Positions 8,030 through 17,874 of a DNA stretch of 64,000 nt are shown here, in pieces. The position numbers and the translations under genes are program-made. The stretch is from Acidithiobacillus sp. HP-2 (GTDB taxonomy: Bacteria > Pseudomonadota > Gammaproteobacteria > Acidithiobacillales > Acidithiobacillaceae). The stretch covers positions 124,001-188,000 of the forward strand of contig NZ_JACKZA010000005.1 in NCBI RefSeq assembly GCF_015100155.1. The letters run 5' to 3'. The notes under the pieces were generated by a model. The model was not told where the DNA came from. It saw only the letters and a program-made list of their open reading frames with translations, and did not search any database. Within the stretch, counting starts at the first letter, position 1. Every line of letters begins with the position of its first letter.

Positions 8030-8617
8030 TTATCCGAACTGGTTTTTGCGCATGGCCCAACTCATGATCAGCATGCCTAATCCAAAGGCGGCCGAGAACC
8101 CGATGATGATCCAACTGTATATGGACGAACCGGCTTGTGGAGCCAGCGCGAACAGAAACTGGAGGGCTACCGCCAGGGCCAGATAAGCGCCAGAGCCAAT
8201 AATCAGCACGAGTTCCTTGTTTTTAATGTTGCGGATCACCCAGACCCCTTCGAGGACTCCCGACAAGGCCACCCAGACGAATACGGTCAGAAGAATGTAA
8301 AGCGTAGGCCCCGCACTCAGATCCCAATAGATGACGATGATGCCTGCGGCAATGCCTAACAGACCTTTAAAAATCACGGCCAGACGGGTCCACACACCAT
8401 CAATCTGGTGACCTAAGGCTACGCTCAGCGCATAAAAACCATCGAATAGTACATAAATGGCAAAAAACCAGACCAGTAATGGAATGGTTGCCTTGAAATC
8501 GGCCAGGGCCACCAGGGCATACACCAATGCAGCCATTCCGCGAATGGCCAGCAGTGGCCAGGAATAAAAACCGCCACTTTTTTTGATAATCTGTACTGAA
8601 GAAGTTGCTGTAGTCAT
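8030..8617 (-). CDS. HdeD-like (DUF308) acid-stress membrane protein
   Basis: A 195-residue protein with six predicted membrane helices. Segments such as GIAAGIIVIYWDLSAGPTLYILL and the internal duplication of three-helix units fit the HdeD/DUF308 family, known in E. coli for acid resistance at high cell density. The start has an excellent ribosome site (GGAGGTGAAAT before ATG). It is the last gene of the cydA-cydB-sqr-DUF1641-psiE-hdeD operon and is followed by two terminators. A role in membrane or proton homeostasis during sulfide respiration in acid is inferred from family and context. Confidence 0.82.
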   Translation of the reverse strand: MTTATSSVQIIKKSGGFYSWPLLAIRGMAALVYALVALADFKATIPLLVWFFAIYVLFDGFYALSVALGHQIDGVWTRLAVIFKGLLGIAAGIIVIYWDLSAGPTLYILLTVFVWVALSGVLEGVWVIRNIKNKELVLIIGSGAYLALAVALQFLFALAPQAGSSIYSWIIIGFSAAFGLGMLIMSWAMRKNQFG

Positions 8618-8694
8618 ATTTCACCTCCTGGATGTAACTTGTTAGATCAAAATCAAAGCCGACCGCCGTCGGTCATCTATAAAACATAGCAGAC

Positions 8695-9102
8695 CTAATC
8701 CTCGCTGGAATGAATATGGTCACCCACCCAAAGGGCCGCCATCAGCACAATGACGGCGATACTCATGGTCAATACGGACATCGCTTTGAGATGATCGACA
8801 TCCACCACCAGATAGCGGGCGATGGCCGTAACGGCGACATAAATCAGAAAGCGCACGGGCAGTTTTCCGGTTTTGAAATAAATGCCGGTCATGGCCCCGA
8901 TTTCCAGATACACAAAAAGCAGCAGCAAATCCTGCAAGGTCGCATAGCCACGATGAATCAGGTGCACATAAAAATGCGTAGCCGACCAGATGATGCTGGC
9001 ACCAATGATGAACAAGGACAGTGATTTGAAAATCTCGACCATGGTGCCACCCGTGCGATGTGCCCGTTTGAACATTTCCAGTATGCCGACATTGCGAGTC
9101 AT
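8695..9102 (-). CDS. PsiE-like small membrane protein
   Basis: A 135-residue protein with four hydrophobic segments. It resembles the PsiE (phosphate-starvation-inducible E) family, with signatures such as LLLLFVYLEIGAM, YFKTGKLPVRFLIYVAVTAIARYL and a histidine/aspartate-rich DVDHLK loop. Its ATG shares one base with the stop of the DUF1641 gene (TGATG), so the two are translationally coupled. Function of the family is unknown; placement in the respiratory operon suggests an accessory role for the SQR/bd chain. Confidence 0.78.
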   Translation of the reverse strand: MTRNVGILEMFKRAHRTGGTMVEIFKSLSLFIIGASIIWSATHFYVHLIHRGYATLQDLLLLFVYLEIGAMTGIYFKTGKLPVRFLIYVAVTAIARYLVVDVDHLKAMSVLTMSIAVIVLMAALWVGDHIHSSED

Positions 9103-9968
9103 CAGCCGGCCATCTTTTTTTTACCGGATGCATTCATGGTTTTGAGGACCCGGTAAGCGATGGAGATGACATTGCGGAGTACATAGATCGTTTTTCCGGA
9201 CAGCACGAGGCGTATTAGGGCAAAAATCCCGCCACTGCCTGACCCGCCTTTCTGCTCCGCATCGTCCAGACCATCACGGATGGAGCAGACCAGTGCCCGC
9301 GCACCTGATGCCATGTTGCCTCCCCCACAGCGGGCAACCATCGTCCGGGCTTCAATGGCGACCGAGGCCCAGACACCAATCGCTTTTTGCAAATCATTCA
9401 GGTTCTTGTGAAGTATCTCATCCTGCATGACTTCCGGCAGGGTGGCAGCCAGGGTTTCCCAGGCGACTACCAGTTCTCCCGACCAGCGGCTGGCATCGTC
9501 TACCAGTCCTGAAACGCGTGCCGTCAGGGAAGGTGAGGCACCCTGGATGAGGCAGGTTATCCGTTTCAGGATATCGGTCCATTCTACGGTGGCCATGCCC
9601 AGTTGCTGCATGGTGCCGGATTTGGCCAGATCGCCGAGCACTTCCGGAAGGGTTTCCATCAGCGTACTCATGGCGACCAGCAGGGGTTCCAGCATGCGGA
9701 CACCGGATTCGACCCGCGCCTCCAGGTCGGCGGCAGAATGCACGCCGGTGACCTGAGCCAGTTTTTGGGTGGCCGACCAGAGGTGCCCTGCTTCACAGGC
9801 GATATGCAGGGCAGCACTGCGGACATCGGTATCGGCAGTTACCTCGTCCAGCATGGCGTACAGTAAACGTAACTGATCCTCGATGGCATGACTGAGGTCC
9901 AGCACCTGCGACCAATCCGGCGTTTCCGTCGGGTTATTGACGGCTTGACTCATTTCGGCAGCACTCAT
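9102..9968 (-). CDS. DUF1641-like helical protein linked to SQR
   Basis: A 288-residue, largely alpha-helical protein. The start at 9968 follows GGAGGACAAATGTG; an 18-residue longer frame lacks such a site. Segments such as MLEPLLVAMSTLMETLPEVLGDL are typical of DUF1641 proteins, small helical partners repeatedly found next to sulfide:quinone oxidoreductases and formate dehydrogenase-like genes. A glycine-rich stretch (QKGGSGSGG) near the C-terminus precedes a hydrophobic segment. It directly follows sqr (74 bases) and is coupled to the PsiE-like gene. I infer a membrane-associated helper of SQR; no catalytic motif is visible. Confidence 0.72.
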   Translation of the reverse strand: MSAAEMSQAVNNPTETPDWSQVLDLSHAIEDQLRLLYAMLDEVTADTDVRSAALHIACEAGHLWSATQKLAQVTGVHSAADLEARVESGVRMLEPLLVAMSTLMETLPEVLGDLAKSGTMQQLGMATVEWTDILKRITCLIQGASPSLTARVSGLVDDASRWSGELVVAWETLAATLPEVMQDEILHKNLNDLQKAIGVWASVAIEARTMVARCGGGNMASGARALVCSIRDGLDDAEQKGGSGSGGIFALIRLVLSGKTIYVLRNVISIAYRVLKTMNASGKKKMAG

Positions 9969-10042
9969 CACATTTGTCCTCCTTTGAAAAGATAACGGCC
10001 CCTGGCGCAGATCTGCAGACAATCTGCGCCAGGGGAATGGCC

Positions 10043-11380
<1,338 letters not shown>

Positions 11381-11442
11381 TTATTCAAAGCGAAAACGAA
11401 CAGCTGACGAACGACGGATCAACATCCGCTAAAGATGGATTT

Positions 11443-12531
11443 TCAATGCCCACCGTATGCGGCTTTTTTGCTTAACCTCCCCCGAAAGACCCAAATCTGA
11501 TACCAGTTGTACATGATCATGACCGGCACAAATCCCGTCATGAAAAGGGTGAAGACCGCCAGGGAGTTGGCTGGATTGCCGGATAGGGCGATAGGCCAGG
11601 TTTCTGGCACGACATAGGGATACATGGTGGCGAACATGGCCATCCAGAGAAATGCCACCACACCCTCGCCCCAGAGCAGGGCGGCAATATCCCGCTGCAG
11701 GGAATGATTGATCATCGATTTGTAGGCAAAGAACAGCACAATGACCAGCCAGATCGCCCAGATCCACCAATGGGCACCGCTCCATTTGGCCGCTGCCCAG
11801 GGGAAAATGGCGTAGGACCAGATCAAGGTAACGAGAATGGCGATCAGCGCCAGAAAAGAAAATACGGTAGTCCACTTGCGGGCGCGTTCATGAATGGGGT
11901 CTCCCGGTATGAAGCGGGCACATAAATACAGTCCACCGGCAAGGCCTGCCGCAATGACGGCCCCGCAACCGACCCATATACTGAAAGGACTTAAGAAGGT
12001 GAAGGCCTGTCCGGAATAATGGAGTACCGGATCCGTGGAAGCAGGGAGACCGTGTCCCTGTATTTCCAGGGCGCGCCCGGCTTTCAGGGGGAAACCCTGC
12101 AAGGTGGCACCCAGGGATACGCCAGCAAAAAAGGGGGCGATCAGACTGCCGAGAGCAAAGGCCCAGCCCCAGAATCGTTTGCTGCTGCGCGCATGAATAT
12201 GAAATTCAAAAGCGACAGCGCGGGAAATAATCCCCCACAAGGCCAGCATCAACGGGATCATGAGATAGTTCAAAGCAGAGCCGTAGACCACCGGGAAAGC
12301 CCCGAAGAGGACCCCGCCGGCAACCACCAGCCAGGTTTCGTTTCCGTCCCAGAATCCGGCCATGGAAGCCATGACCGCCCCGCGTTCTTCCTCGTCGTGC
12401 GAAAACAGGGTGTAAATGCCAGCGCCCAGATCGGCTCCATCCAGCATCACGTAAAGCATAAAAAACAAGGCGAGAATCAACCACCACCAGGTGGACAGGG
12501 ACACGGCAATTCTACCCATGAGATCGGTCAT
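11443..12531 (-). CDS. cydB: Cytochrome bd quinol oxidase subunit II (CIO type)
   Basis: A 362-residue subunit with about nine membrane helices and the diagnostic MLDGADLGAGI and FWDGNETWLVV motifs of CydB/CioB near residues 29 and 60. It forms the oxidase with CydA. The start has GAGGAG 8-10 bases upstream and lies 12 bases after the cydA stop. Next downstream is sqr (74 bases). Membrane subunit lacking haem ligands of its own (family knowledge). Confidence 0.95.
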   Translation of the reverse strand: MTDLMGRIAVSLSTWWWLILALFFMLYVMLDGADLGAGIYTLFSHDEEERGAVMASMAGFWDGNETWLVVAGGVLFGAFPVVYGSALNYLMIPLMLALWGIISRAVAFEFHIHARSSKRFWGWAFALGSLIAPFFAGVSLGATLQGFPLKAGRALEIQGHGLPASTDPVLHYSGQAFTFLSPFSIWVGCGAVIAAGLAGGLYLCARFIPGDPIHERARKWTTVFSFLALIAILVTLIWSYAIFPWAAAKWSGAHWWIWAIWLVIVLFFAYKSMINHSLQRDIAALLWGEGVVAFLWMAMFATMYPYVVPETWPIALSGNPANSLAVFTLFMTGFVPVMIMYNWYQIWVFRGRLSKKAAYGGH

Positions 12532-12543
12532 GATGGGTTCTCC

Positions 12544-13992
12544 TCAATCTCGGTGTGGCAATGCTTTGGTAAAATGGGGGGACACATGGCCACCTCCACT
12601 GTCGATGGTTTCCGGTTTGTCCCAGAGATGGGTGGAATCCGGAATGTCATTCACGCCTTTTTGGATGACGCGGCTGAAGAAGTACCAGGCGCCCGACCAG
12701 ACGGCCAACTCAAAAATAATGTAGCCCACGAACCAGACCACTTCCTGGCCCAGCGACATGTGGCTGACTCCTTCGTAGGTGCGCATCATGCCAAAGACTA
12801 CCCAGGGTTGCCGACCGATTTCGCGCACCCACCAGCCCGTCCAGATCGCCAGATAGGGTAAAAATGCCGAGAAAACGACGGCCCGGAGAAACCACGGATG
12901 TTGGCGTAGAGCCGTCGCATTCAGCTGGCCCCGCAGGCGCAGCCAGTTACCCCAAAGAGCGACGAGGAACAGGAAAAAGCCAATGGCGACCATGATCCGG
13001 AACGCATAGAAAGGCACCCAGACATCCGGACGATCACGGGCAGGGAAGCTGTCCATACCTGTCACCTTGCCGGTCAAGGTATGGGTTTCCAGCAGGCTCA
13101 GGACGTAAGGAATGGTAATCGCAAATCGGGTACCGTCATTCTGGCTGTTGGGTATGGCAATCAGGTGCCAGCCGGTATTGACCTGCCCATTGGGGAGATA
13201 CGTATGGTAATGCCCTTCCATGGCGGCCAGAGAGGTAGGCTGCGTCTGGGCGACGTCCCGCCCCAGCGTATCCCCCAGATAAATCTGCAAAGGGGTCACA
13301 ATCAGCAGTGCCAGGAGCGCTGGTTTGAGCAGCTTTACAAAAAGTTCGGCGTTGCGGTTCTTGAGGATGAACCAGGCACTGACGCCGGCAAAAACAAAAA
13401 GAGCCAGCTCTACGCAGGCGATCCACATATGTGGAAATCCCCAATGAAAATTGTCGTTATAAATGGCGCTCCACCAGTTGGTGACCTGAAACAGCCCATT
13501 TTTAAAGACGACTCCGTCGGGCGTTTGCATCCAGGAATTCGCCACCAGAATCCAGCCGGCCGATAAAGTGGAAGAAATGCCAACATTGAAGGTGGCAAAA
13601 AGATGCATGGTTTTACTGATTTTTCCCCAGCCGAAAACCATCAGACCAATAAATCCCGCTTCATACATGAATGCGGTGATGGTTTCAAAGCCGAGAATGT
13701 TGCCGAAAAAGGGGCCGACTGCCTGAGAAAATGGCCCATACAGAATCCCGAAGGCCATTTCCATGGTGACACCCGTCGCCACCCCGGCACCGAAATTGAT
13801 TATGAATATTTTTTCGAAAAAACGATTGAGTTTGTACCAGCGCTCATCCCCGGTGCGGAGCCAGAGGACTTCTATTCCGAAAAGCAGCCATGACATGCCA
13901 ATCGTCATGGGCGTCCAGAGAGTATGCAGCGAGGTAATCCAGGCAAAATCGAGACGGCTGAGTAAAACGGGTAACGTATTTTCGATCAACAT
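12544..13992 (-). CDS. cydA: Cytochrome bd quinol oxidase subunit I, cyanide-insensitive (CioA) type
   Basis: A 482-residue subunit carrying the haem ligands H23 (b595), H188 and M334 (b558, in the FRIMV motif), which match the conserved residues of CydA. The Q-loop GRQPWVVFGMMRT at about 393 has the short form seen in CioA proteins and lacks the glutamate found in E. coli GRQPWAIGE, so it belongs to the cyanide-insensitive subgroup. It oxidises quinol and reduces oxygen in the membrane; this type tolerates sulfide and cyanide. First gene of the operon, with AGGAGT before the ATG and a sigma-54 promoter about 80 bases upstream (14072-14087). Confidence 0.95.
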   Translation of the reverse strand: MLIENTLPVLLSRLDFAWITSLHTLWTPMTIGMSWLLFGIEVLWLRTGDERWYKLNRFFEKIFIINFGAGVATGVTMEMAFGILYGPFSQAVGPFFGNILGFETITAFMYEAGFIGLMVFGWGKISKTMHLFATFNVGISSTLSAGWILVANSWMQTPDGVVFKNGLFQVTNWWSAIYNDNFHWGFPHMWIACVELALFVFAGVSAWFILKNRNAELFVKLLKPALLALLIVTPLQIYLGDTLGRDVAQTQPTSLAAMEGHYHTYLPNGQVNTGWHLIAIPNSQNDGTRFAITIPYVLSLLETHTLTGKVTGMDSFPARDRPDVWVPFYAFRIMVAIGFFLFLVALWGNWLRLRGQLNATALRQHPWFLRAVVFSAFLPYLAIWTGWWVREIGRQPWVVFGMMRTYEGVSHMSLGQEVVWFVGYIIFELAVWSGAWYFFSRVIQKGVNDIPDSTHLWDKPETIDSGGGHVSPHFTKALPHRD

Positions 13993-14071
13993 AAGGTTGA
14001 CTCCTGATTTTTGTTATTCCGTAAAAGTGAAGAAGTATGAAAACCTGCTCATAAAAATTTGAGAGTACATA

Positions 14072-14087
14072 AGCATTTTATGTGCCA
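14072..14087 (-). promoter_or_regulatory. Sigma-54 promoter of the cydAB-sqr operon
   Basis: Minus-strand TGGCACATAAAATGCT matches the -24/-12 consensus with exact GG-GC spacing. Expected start is near 14060, leaving a leader of about 70 bases before cydA. Confidence 0.82.
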
Positions 14088-14195
14088 AAATCGAGTTCTC
14101 TGATTTTTAAATGATTTTTAATTTATGGAAATGCACTGTGAAACGGTTGATGATGGTGAAAGATTTTATACGTATGTTATTTAATGATTTTTTAA

Positions 14196-14317
14196 TGCAA
14201 CAATACCCGGCGAGAGCGTGCAACATAGAAAGAATAATTAAGAGATTCATTTAATAATAATAATCTGACGTTGTTAGGGTGAAGGTGGCTATTGCCCCCG
14301 AGGCTGGTGTTGCAACA
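14196..14317. promoter_or_regulatory. TGTTGCAACA activator sites between divergent sigma-54 promoters
   Basis: Two direct TGCAACA copies (14196 and 14219, 23 bases apart) lie about 135-165 bases upstream of the cydA transcription start. A perfect palindrome TGTTGCAACA (14308-14317) lies about 140 bases upstream of the rightward start near 14454, and a GTTGCA occurs at 14369. The surrounding 14000-14490 stretch is AT-rich and otherwise non-coding; AT-rich blocks could bind IHF. Confidence 0.65.
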
Positions 14318-14426
14318 TCTGATGCATGATTTATCTTATTGTTTTTATTTTATATAAAATAAAAAAGCGTTGCATGGATAGAGATTGCTATCAGATTGAT
14401 TCTATTGTAATCAAATGATTATAAGT

Positions 14427-14442
14427 TGGCATAATTTATGCT
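14427..14442 (+). promoter_or_regulatory. Sigma-54-like promoter of the divergent 14491-16402 unit
   Basis: TGGCATAATTTATGCT has the -24 GG and -12 GC in exact spacing, with one change in the -24 box (T for C). It places the start near 14454, just before the ribosome site of the small gene at 14491. Confidence 0.7.
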
Positions 14443-14490
14443 CAATTCAGGCTGAGTGTCTGATTCATTATTTTGAAGGAGAAATTCATT

Positions 14491-14787
14491 ATGGATAGTC
14501 ATTTTCTCGATGAGGCACGGGACTTACCTTCAAAGGTCCATGCCTCCCAGGCTGGAAAATCTGGTATGACCCCTATGGAGCGGGTTGTTGCCTGGTCAGT
14601 TTTTCGGACGCGTGCGGAAGCGGAAAATCTGGTTGCTCATGTGCATTTGGCACCGGGTCAGCATCTGGTCGGTGGACATGGTCAGGATAGTGTGGCGCCT
14701 TTCTGGTGGGTCGGAGTACAAGTGAGTGATCTGGGTGAATGGGGACATAGTGCGGCCATCAATAAGCGGGGCCGGAATGGAGACTGA
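14491..14787 (+). CDS. Small hypothetical protein of the divergent sigma-54 unit
   Basis: A 98-residue protein. The ATG at 14491 follows GAAGGAGAAATTCATT, a strong ribosome site. No signal peptide, membrane segment or family motif is recognised; the sequence has a helical N-terminus and a middle rich in His, Gly and Trp (VAHVHLAPGQHLVGGHGQ, then APFWWVG). It overlaps the next gene by 11 bases, so it is coupled to the membrane protein that follows. Expressed divergently from cydAB-sqr under the same type of promoter. Function unknown. Confidence 0.7.
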   Translation: MDSHFLDEARDLPSKVHASQAGKSGMTPMERVVAWSVFRTRAEAENLVAHVHLAPGQHLVGGHGQDSVAPFWWVGVQVSDLGEWGHSAAINKRGRNGD

Positions 14788-15940
14788 TCTGCGGGGGCCT
14801 TTGGTGGATGTTCTCGAAAAATATCGCCACTGGAATGACGTGCTCCACGACATGTACGTTTTAAATCCGGAGGAGGATCTGAGACATTCCGTTCCTGCCC
14901 GGCCAATCGTGCTTGTTTTGGGATCGGCCAGGCAATTGCAAAACTTACTGCATTCATGGCTGAATGCGGTAAGTTTTCCAGAAAATTCAACGGAAATCAT
15001 CCATATTTATCCAAAAGATCCCGAAGAATTGCCAGACCAGGTTTTTGATCCGGAAGTAAGCAGTCTGTCTCTCCAGGTGTTCTCTGGCGTGCAGGCGCTG
15101 CCATGTCCCGATTGGGTTGGCATACCTGCAGATTTTTATCTGGTTTCAGATTTGTCTTCGTTGCCGTCAGAGGCTATACAGTGTCTGAAAAAAATAGCCG
15201 CGAAAGCGCAGATTCTGATCAATCTTGATGTACAAAGCGCACAGTTGAAACATTCTCTCGGTTTACAGGAAGCCGATACCGGTCCGTTGCTGTATCTGGA
15301 GGAATCGTCACTGGCAGTATCACCGCAGCCTGAAAGAACCCAGCCTGTTTTCGGGAGCCAAATCATCCGCTTTGATTCGGTCGATAACGCCGTTACTTAT
15401 TTGCATAAACTTTCCCAATTATGGCCCTGTTTTTTGGCACAGTTGCTTGAGCGTCAGTTGCAGTCCCTGATGCGTGAAACGATTCCACACCTGATGCGCT
15501 GGCGACGGCGCTGGATGTTTTCCGTGGCTTTTCTGGATGTTGTCGTGATTGCGGCGGTGGTGTGGGGGATGACGCAATGGGGTTGGTGGCAGGCACTACT
15601 GCAGATCACTTGGTCTACACTGCCGATCCTGATAGCCACAGCGACCTTTTTTGTTGCCGTTTTTTTGCTGCTGATGAGTATTTTGCTGCTCTGGAGAATT
15701 CATAAGGGGAGTTGTGCACTCTGTTCCATGACGGCTTTATCGTGTCTTGGAAGTGCCGGTGCCGCCCGGCGGAATCCCTTTCGGCGCGCCTTTCTGGAAA
15801 ACACCCGGAGTTTCTGGCAAACGGTGTCTTGCCGTGATCTGTGTGGTTGGAGCAGTGCCCAGCGTGATGATGCCGTTACATTTTGCCAATATTGCCAGGA
15901 TCTGAAGTCACAGTTTTTGACGAGAGACCCGACATCCTGA
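14777..15940 (+). CDS. Two-helix membrane protein with cysteine-pair tail, possible degenerate GTPase-like domain
   Basis: A 387-residue protein starting at the ATG inside the previous gene's last codons. Residues 1-240 are soluble: PIVLVLGSARQLQN near 40 looks like a P-loop position without the GK(S/T), and QILINLDV near 150 sits where a GTPase would have NKxD. I treat this only as a possible degenerate dynamin/GTPase fold. Two long membrane helices follow (about 250-310). The C-terminal tail carries cysteines in pairs (CALC, CRDLC, CQYC), which may bind a metal or sense redox state. Its operon partner is an SCP2-like protein. Not recognised as a known family. Confidence 0.7.
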   Translation: METDLRGPLVDVLEKYRHWNDVLHDMYVLNPEEDLRHSVPARPIVLVLGSARQLQNLLHSWLNAVSFPENSTEIIHIYPKDPEELPDQVFDPEVSSLSLQVFSGVQALPCPDWVGIPADFYLVSDLSSLPSEAIQCLKKIAAKAQILINLDVQSAQLKHSLGLQEADTGPLLYLEESSLAVSPQPERTQPVFGSQIIRFDSVDNAVTYLHKLSQLWPCFLAQLLERQLQSLMRETIPHLMRWRRRWMFSVAFLDVVVIAAVVWGMTQWGWWQALLQITWSTLPILIATATFFVAVFLLLMSILLLWRIHKGSCALCSMTALSCLGSAGAARRNPFRRAFLENTRSFWQTVSCRDLCGWSSAQRDDAVTFCQYCQDLKSQFLTRDPTS

Positions 15941-16006
15941 GAACCGCTTTTTGGTGCGGGCGTGCGTCCGCAAATTTTTGTTCACCTGTATGAGGAGGTA
16001 TTACCC

Positions 16007-16402
16007 GTGGCAGATTTATTTTCACCCGCCTGGATGGCTCGTTTTGTTGAGGAATGGAACAAGGATCCCGAGCTTTCTGACGCTCTTGCCCAGATTGGCT
16101 TTAATTCGGTCATTGCTTATGGTTACCCGGAAGAAGACAGGCCCCGTGCTTTTCTGGTGGTACAAAACGGCAAGGCAACGGCATCGGGCGTGTATACTGA
16201 TCAGCCTTTAAACTGGGATATTCGTGCCCAGCATCCGCAATGGTTGAAGTGGATAGAGAAGTCTCCGGGTATGACGGGCCTGGGCATGGCGTTTACCACC
16301 GGAAAAATCAAATTCAAGGTAGGAGACTACGCGAGCATGCTTAAGGATCCACGTATGGCAGGACCCTTTGTCAAAAGCTTTTCAGCGATGTCCAAAATCT
16401 AG
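16007..16402 (+). CDS. SCP2 sterol-carrier-domain-like protein
   Basis: A 131-residue protein. The GTG at 16007 is chosen over an upstream ATG because GAGGAGGT lies 7 bases before it. It begins MADLFSPAWMARFVEEWN and ends with FKVGDYASMLKDPRMAGPFVKSFSAM, consistent with the SCP2 hydrophobic-ligand-binding fold (about 110-130 residues). Such proteins bind lipids or other hydrophobic molecules in the cytoplasm. In this sulfur regulon the ligand could be a lipid or a hydrophobic sulfur species, but that is speculation. It is the last gene of the divergent unit and faces a terminator hairpin. Confidence 0.72.
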   Translation: MADLFSPAWMARFVEEWNKDPELSDALAQIGFNSVIAYGYPEEDRPRAFLVVQNGKATASGVYTDQPLNWDIRAQHPQWLKWIEKSPGMTGLGMAFTTGKIKFKVGDYASMLKDPRMAGPFVKSFSAMSKI

Positions 16403-16426
16403 TCCGCAAGGGGAGCGAAACAGGGG

Positions 16427-16459
16427 TTCAGGGCTTCTGGGATATGCAGGAGCCCTGAA
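16427..16459. terminator. Hairpin between convergent SCP2-like and regulator genes
   Basis: Stem of TTCAGGGCT (16427-16435) and AGCCCTGAA (16451-16459) around a 15-base loop. It lies in the 58-base gap between two converging genes and probably terminates both; the T-runs are short. Confidence 0.6.
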
Positions 16460-16460
16460 T

Positions 16461-17840
16461 TTACTGATTTCCAAAATGGTTGTTACTGTCTTTTCCGGAA
16501 ATGCCCAGGCGGGACAAATGCCGCCACAGGGTCACGCGATCAATACCCAGCTCGCGAGCGGCGGCGGCACGATTGCCTCCATGTTTATCCAGTAGCTGCA
16601 AAAGGTTTTCCCGATCATAAATGGCTTCCGGATCGTTTTCTGATCGGCTGGAAGTAACCGATGACCCCAAGTGCATTCTGTCCAGGAAGTCTTTGGGGAA
16701 ATCACTGTCACTGATTTCCGGTCCGGCACTGCAGATGGCCACATATTCCATCACGTTGCGGAGTTCACGCACATTTCCCGGCCAGGGATAATCCAGGAGC
16801 AGATGTTTGGCCGCTGAGCCAAGCCTTTTCTTGTGTCCTCCCGTAGTAATTTTCAAAAAGTGTTCGGCGAGGAGCATGATGTCCGAAGGCCGTTCACGCA
16901 GCGCCGGAATGCGGATAGGGATCACATTTAACCGATAAAACAGATCACTCCGAAAATCCCCACTTTCTACCAGTTCCTTGAGATTGCGATTGCTGGCAGC
17001 AACCACGCGTACATCGACCTGGTGGGTTTTGGTACTGCCAACCGGTTCATAGCGCATGTCTTCCAGCACCTTCAGCAGTTTGGCCTGATGATGTTTGGGC
17101 AGTTCGCTGACTTCATCGAGGAAGAGCGTGCCACCATCGGCTGCCGCAAAACGGCCGATGCGATCTGTCACTGCTCCCGTAAAAGCGCCTTTCACGGATC
17201 CGAAAAACTCGGCTTCAAATAAATTATCGGGGATGGCGGCACAATTCACTTCCACCAGGGATTTTTTGGAGCGGTTACTCTGTTGATGCAGTAAGCGGAC
17301 CATCAAGCCTTTACCAGACCCCGATTCGCCCTGAAAGATGACGCTGGCATCGGTGGCCGCGACTTGCGCAATCAATTCGAGGGCATCGCGCATGTGCGGA
17401 TCATCCGTAATAAAACCCACACTGCGGGTGCCGCCCAGAATCCGCTCGGCATGACGCAATTCGGAGACATCTTCGATGAAAAAAATGCGGCGTTTATGTT
17501 GTTTGCGCTCTACCAGTCGGGTTCTGATCTGCAGGACCTTGTGATCGCCTTCGGCAACGGGAAGCAGGTGATCCCAGCGGACGCAGCCAGTTTGCGGTCG
17601 ACTCACGGCATCTTCCTGACCAGCAGCAATGGCCGCTCGCACCAGTTCTTTCTGGACGCTACCTCCAGGTATGCTGCGCAGGTGCTCCAGTTGATGCGTG
17701 TTCAACAAGATTTTGGCGGCAGCGTTGCAGAATTCAATTTTTCCCTGAATGTCGGTCAGCAGAATGCCGGCGTCCATGGAATCCAGTAATTCTGGCAAAA
17801 CCTCACAGAGGGTTTCCAGTTCAGTGCTCAGCGACGCCAT
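16461..17840 (-). CDS. Sigma-54-dependent transcriptional activator (PAS - AAA+ - Fis HTH)
   Basis: A 459-residue enhancer-binding protein. The start at 17840 has a strong AAGGAG site; an in-frame ATG at 17888 would add 16 residues and overlap the previous gene. A PAS-like sensor (about 10-130, LLDSMDAGILLTDIQGKIEFCN) precedes the AAA+ domain with GESGSGKG (Walker A), GAFTGA (sigma-54 contact loop), TLFLDEVSEL (Walker B) and an arginine-finger region. A Fis-type HTH ends the protein (GGNRAAAARELGIDRVTLWRHL). There is no receiver domain, so the PAS domain or a ligand controls it. It closes the long RND-MPWSG-TPR operon. I infer that it binds TGTTGCAACA and activates the four sigma-54 promoters here, including its own. 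Confidence 0.93.
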   Translation of the reverse strand: MASLSTELETLCEVLPELLDSMDAGILLTDIQGKIEFCNAAAKILLNTHQLEHLRSIPGGSVQKELVRAAIAAGQEDAVSRPQTGCVRWDHLLPVAEGDHKVLQIRTRLVERKQHKRRIFFIEDVSELRHAERILGGTRSVGFITDDPHMRDALELIAQVAATDASVIFQGESGSGKGLMVRLLHQQSNRSKKSLVEVNCAAIPDNLFEAEFFGSVKGAFTGAVTDRIGRFAAADGGTLFLDEVSELPKHHQAKLLKVLEDMRYEPVGSTKTHQVDVRVVAASNRNLKELVESGDFRSDLFYRLNVIPIRIPALRERPSDIMLLAEHFLKITTGGHKKRLGSAAKHLLLDYPWPGNVRELRNVMEYVAICSAGPEISDSDFPKDFLDRMHLGSSVTSSRSENDPEAIYDRENLLQLLDKHGGNRAAAARELGIDRVTLWRHLSRLGISGKDSNNHFGNQ

Positions 17841-17874
17841 TTTTTTCTCCTTGGCCAGCACCTCGCCATCAGTC

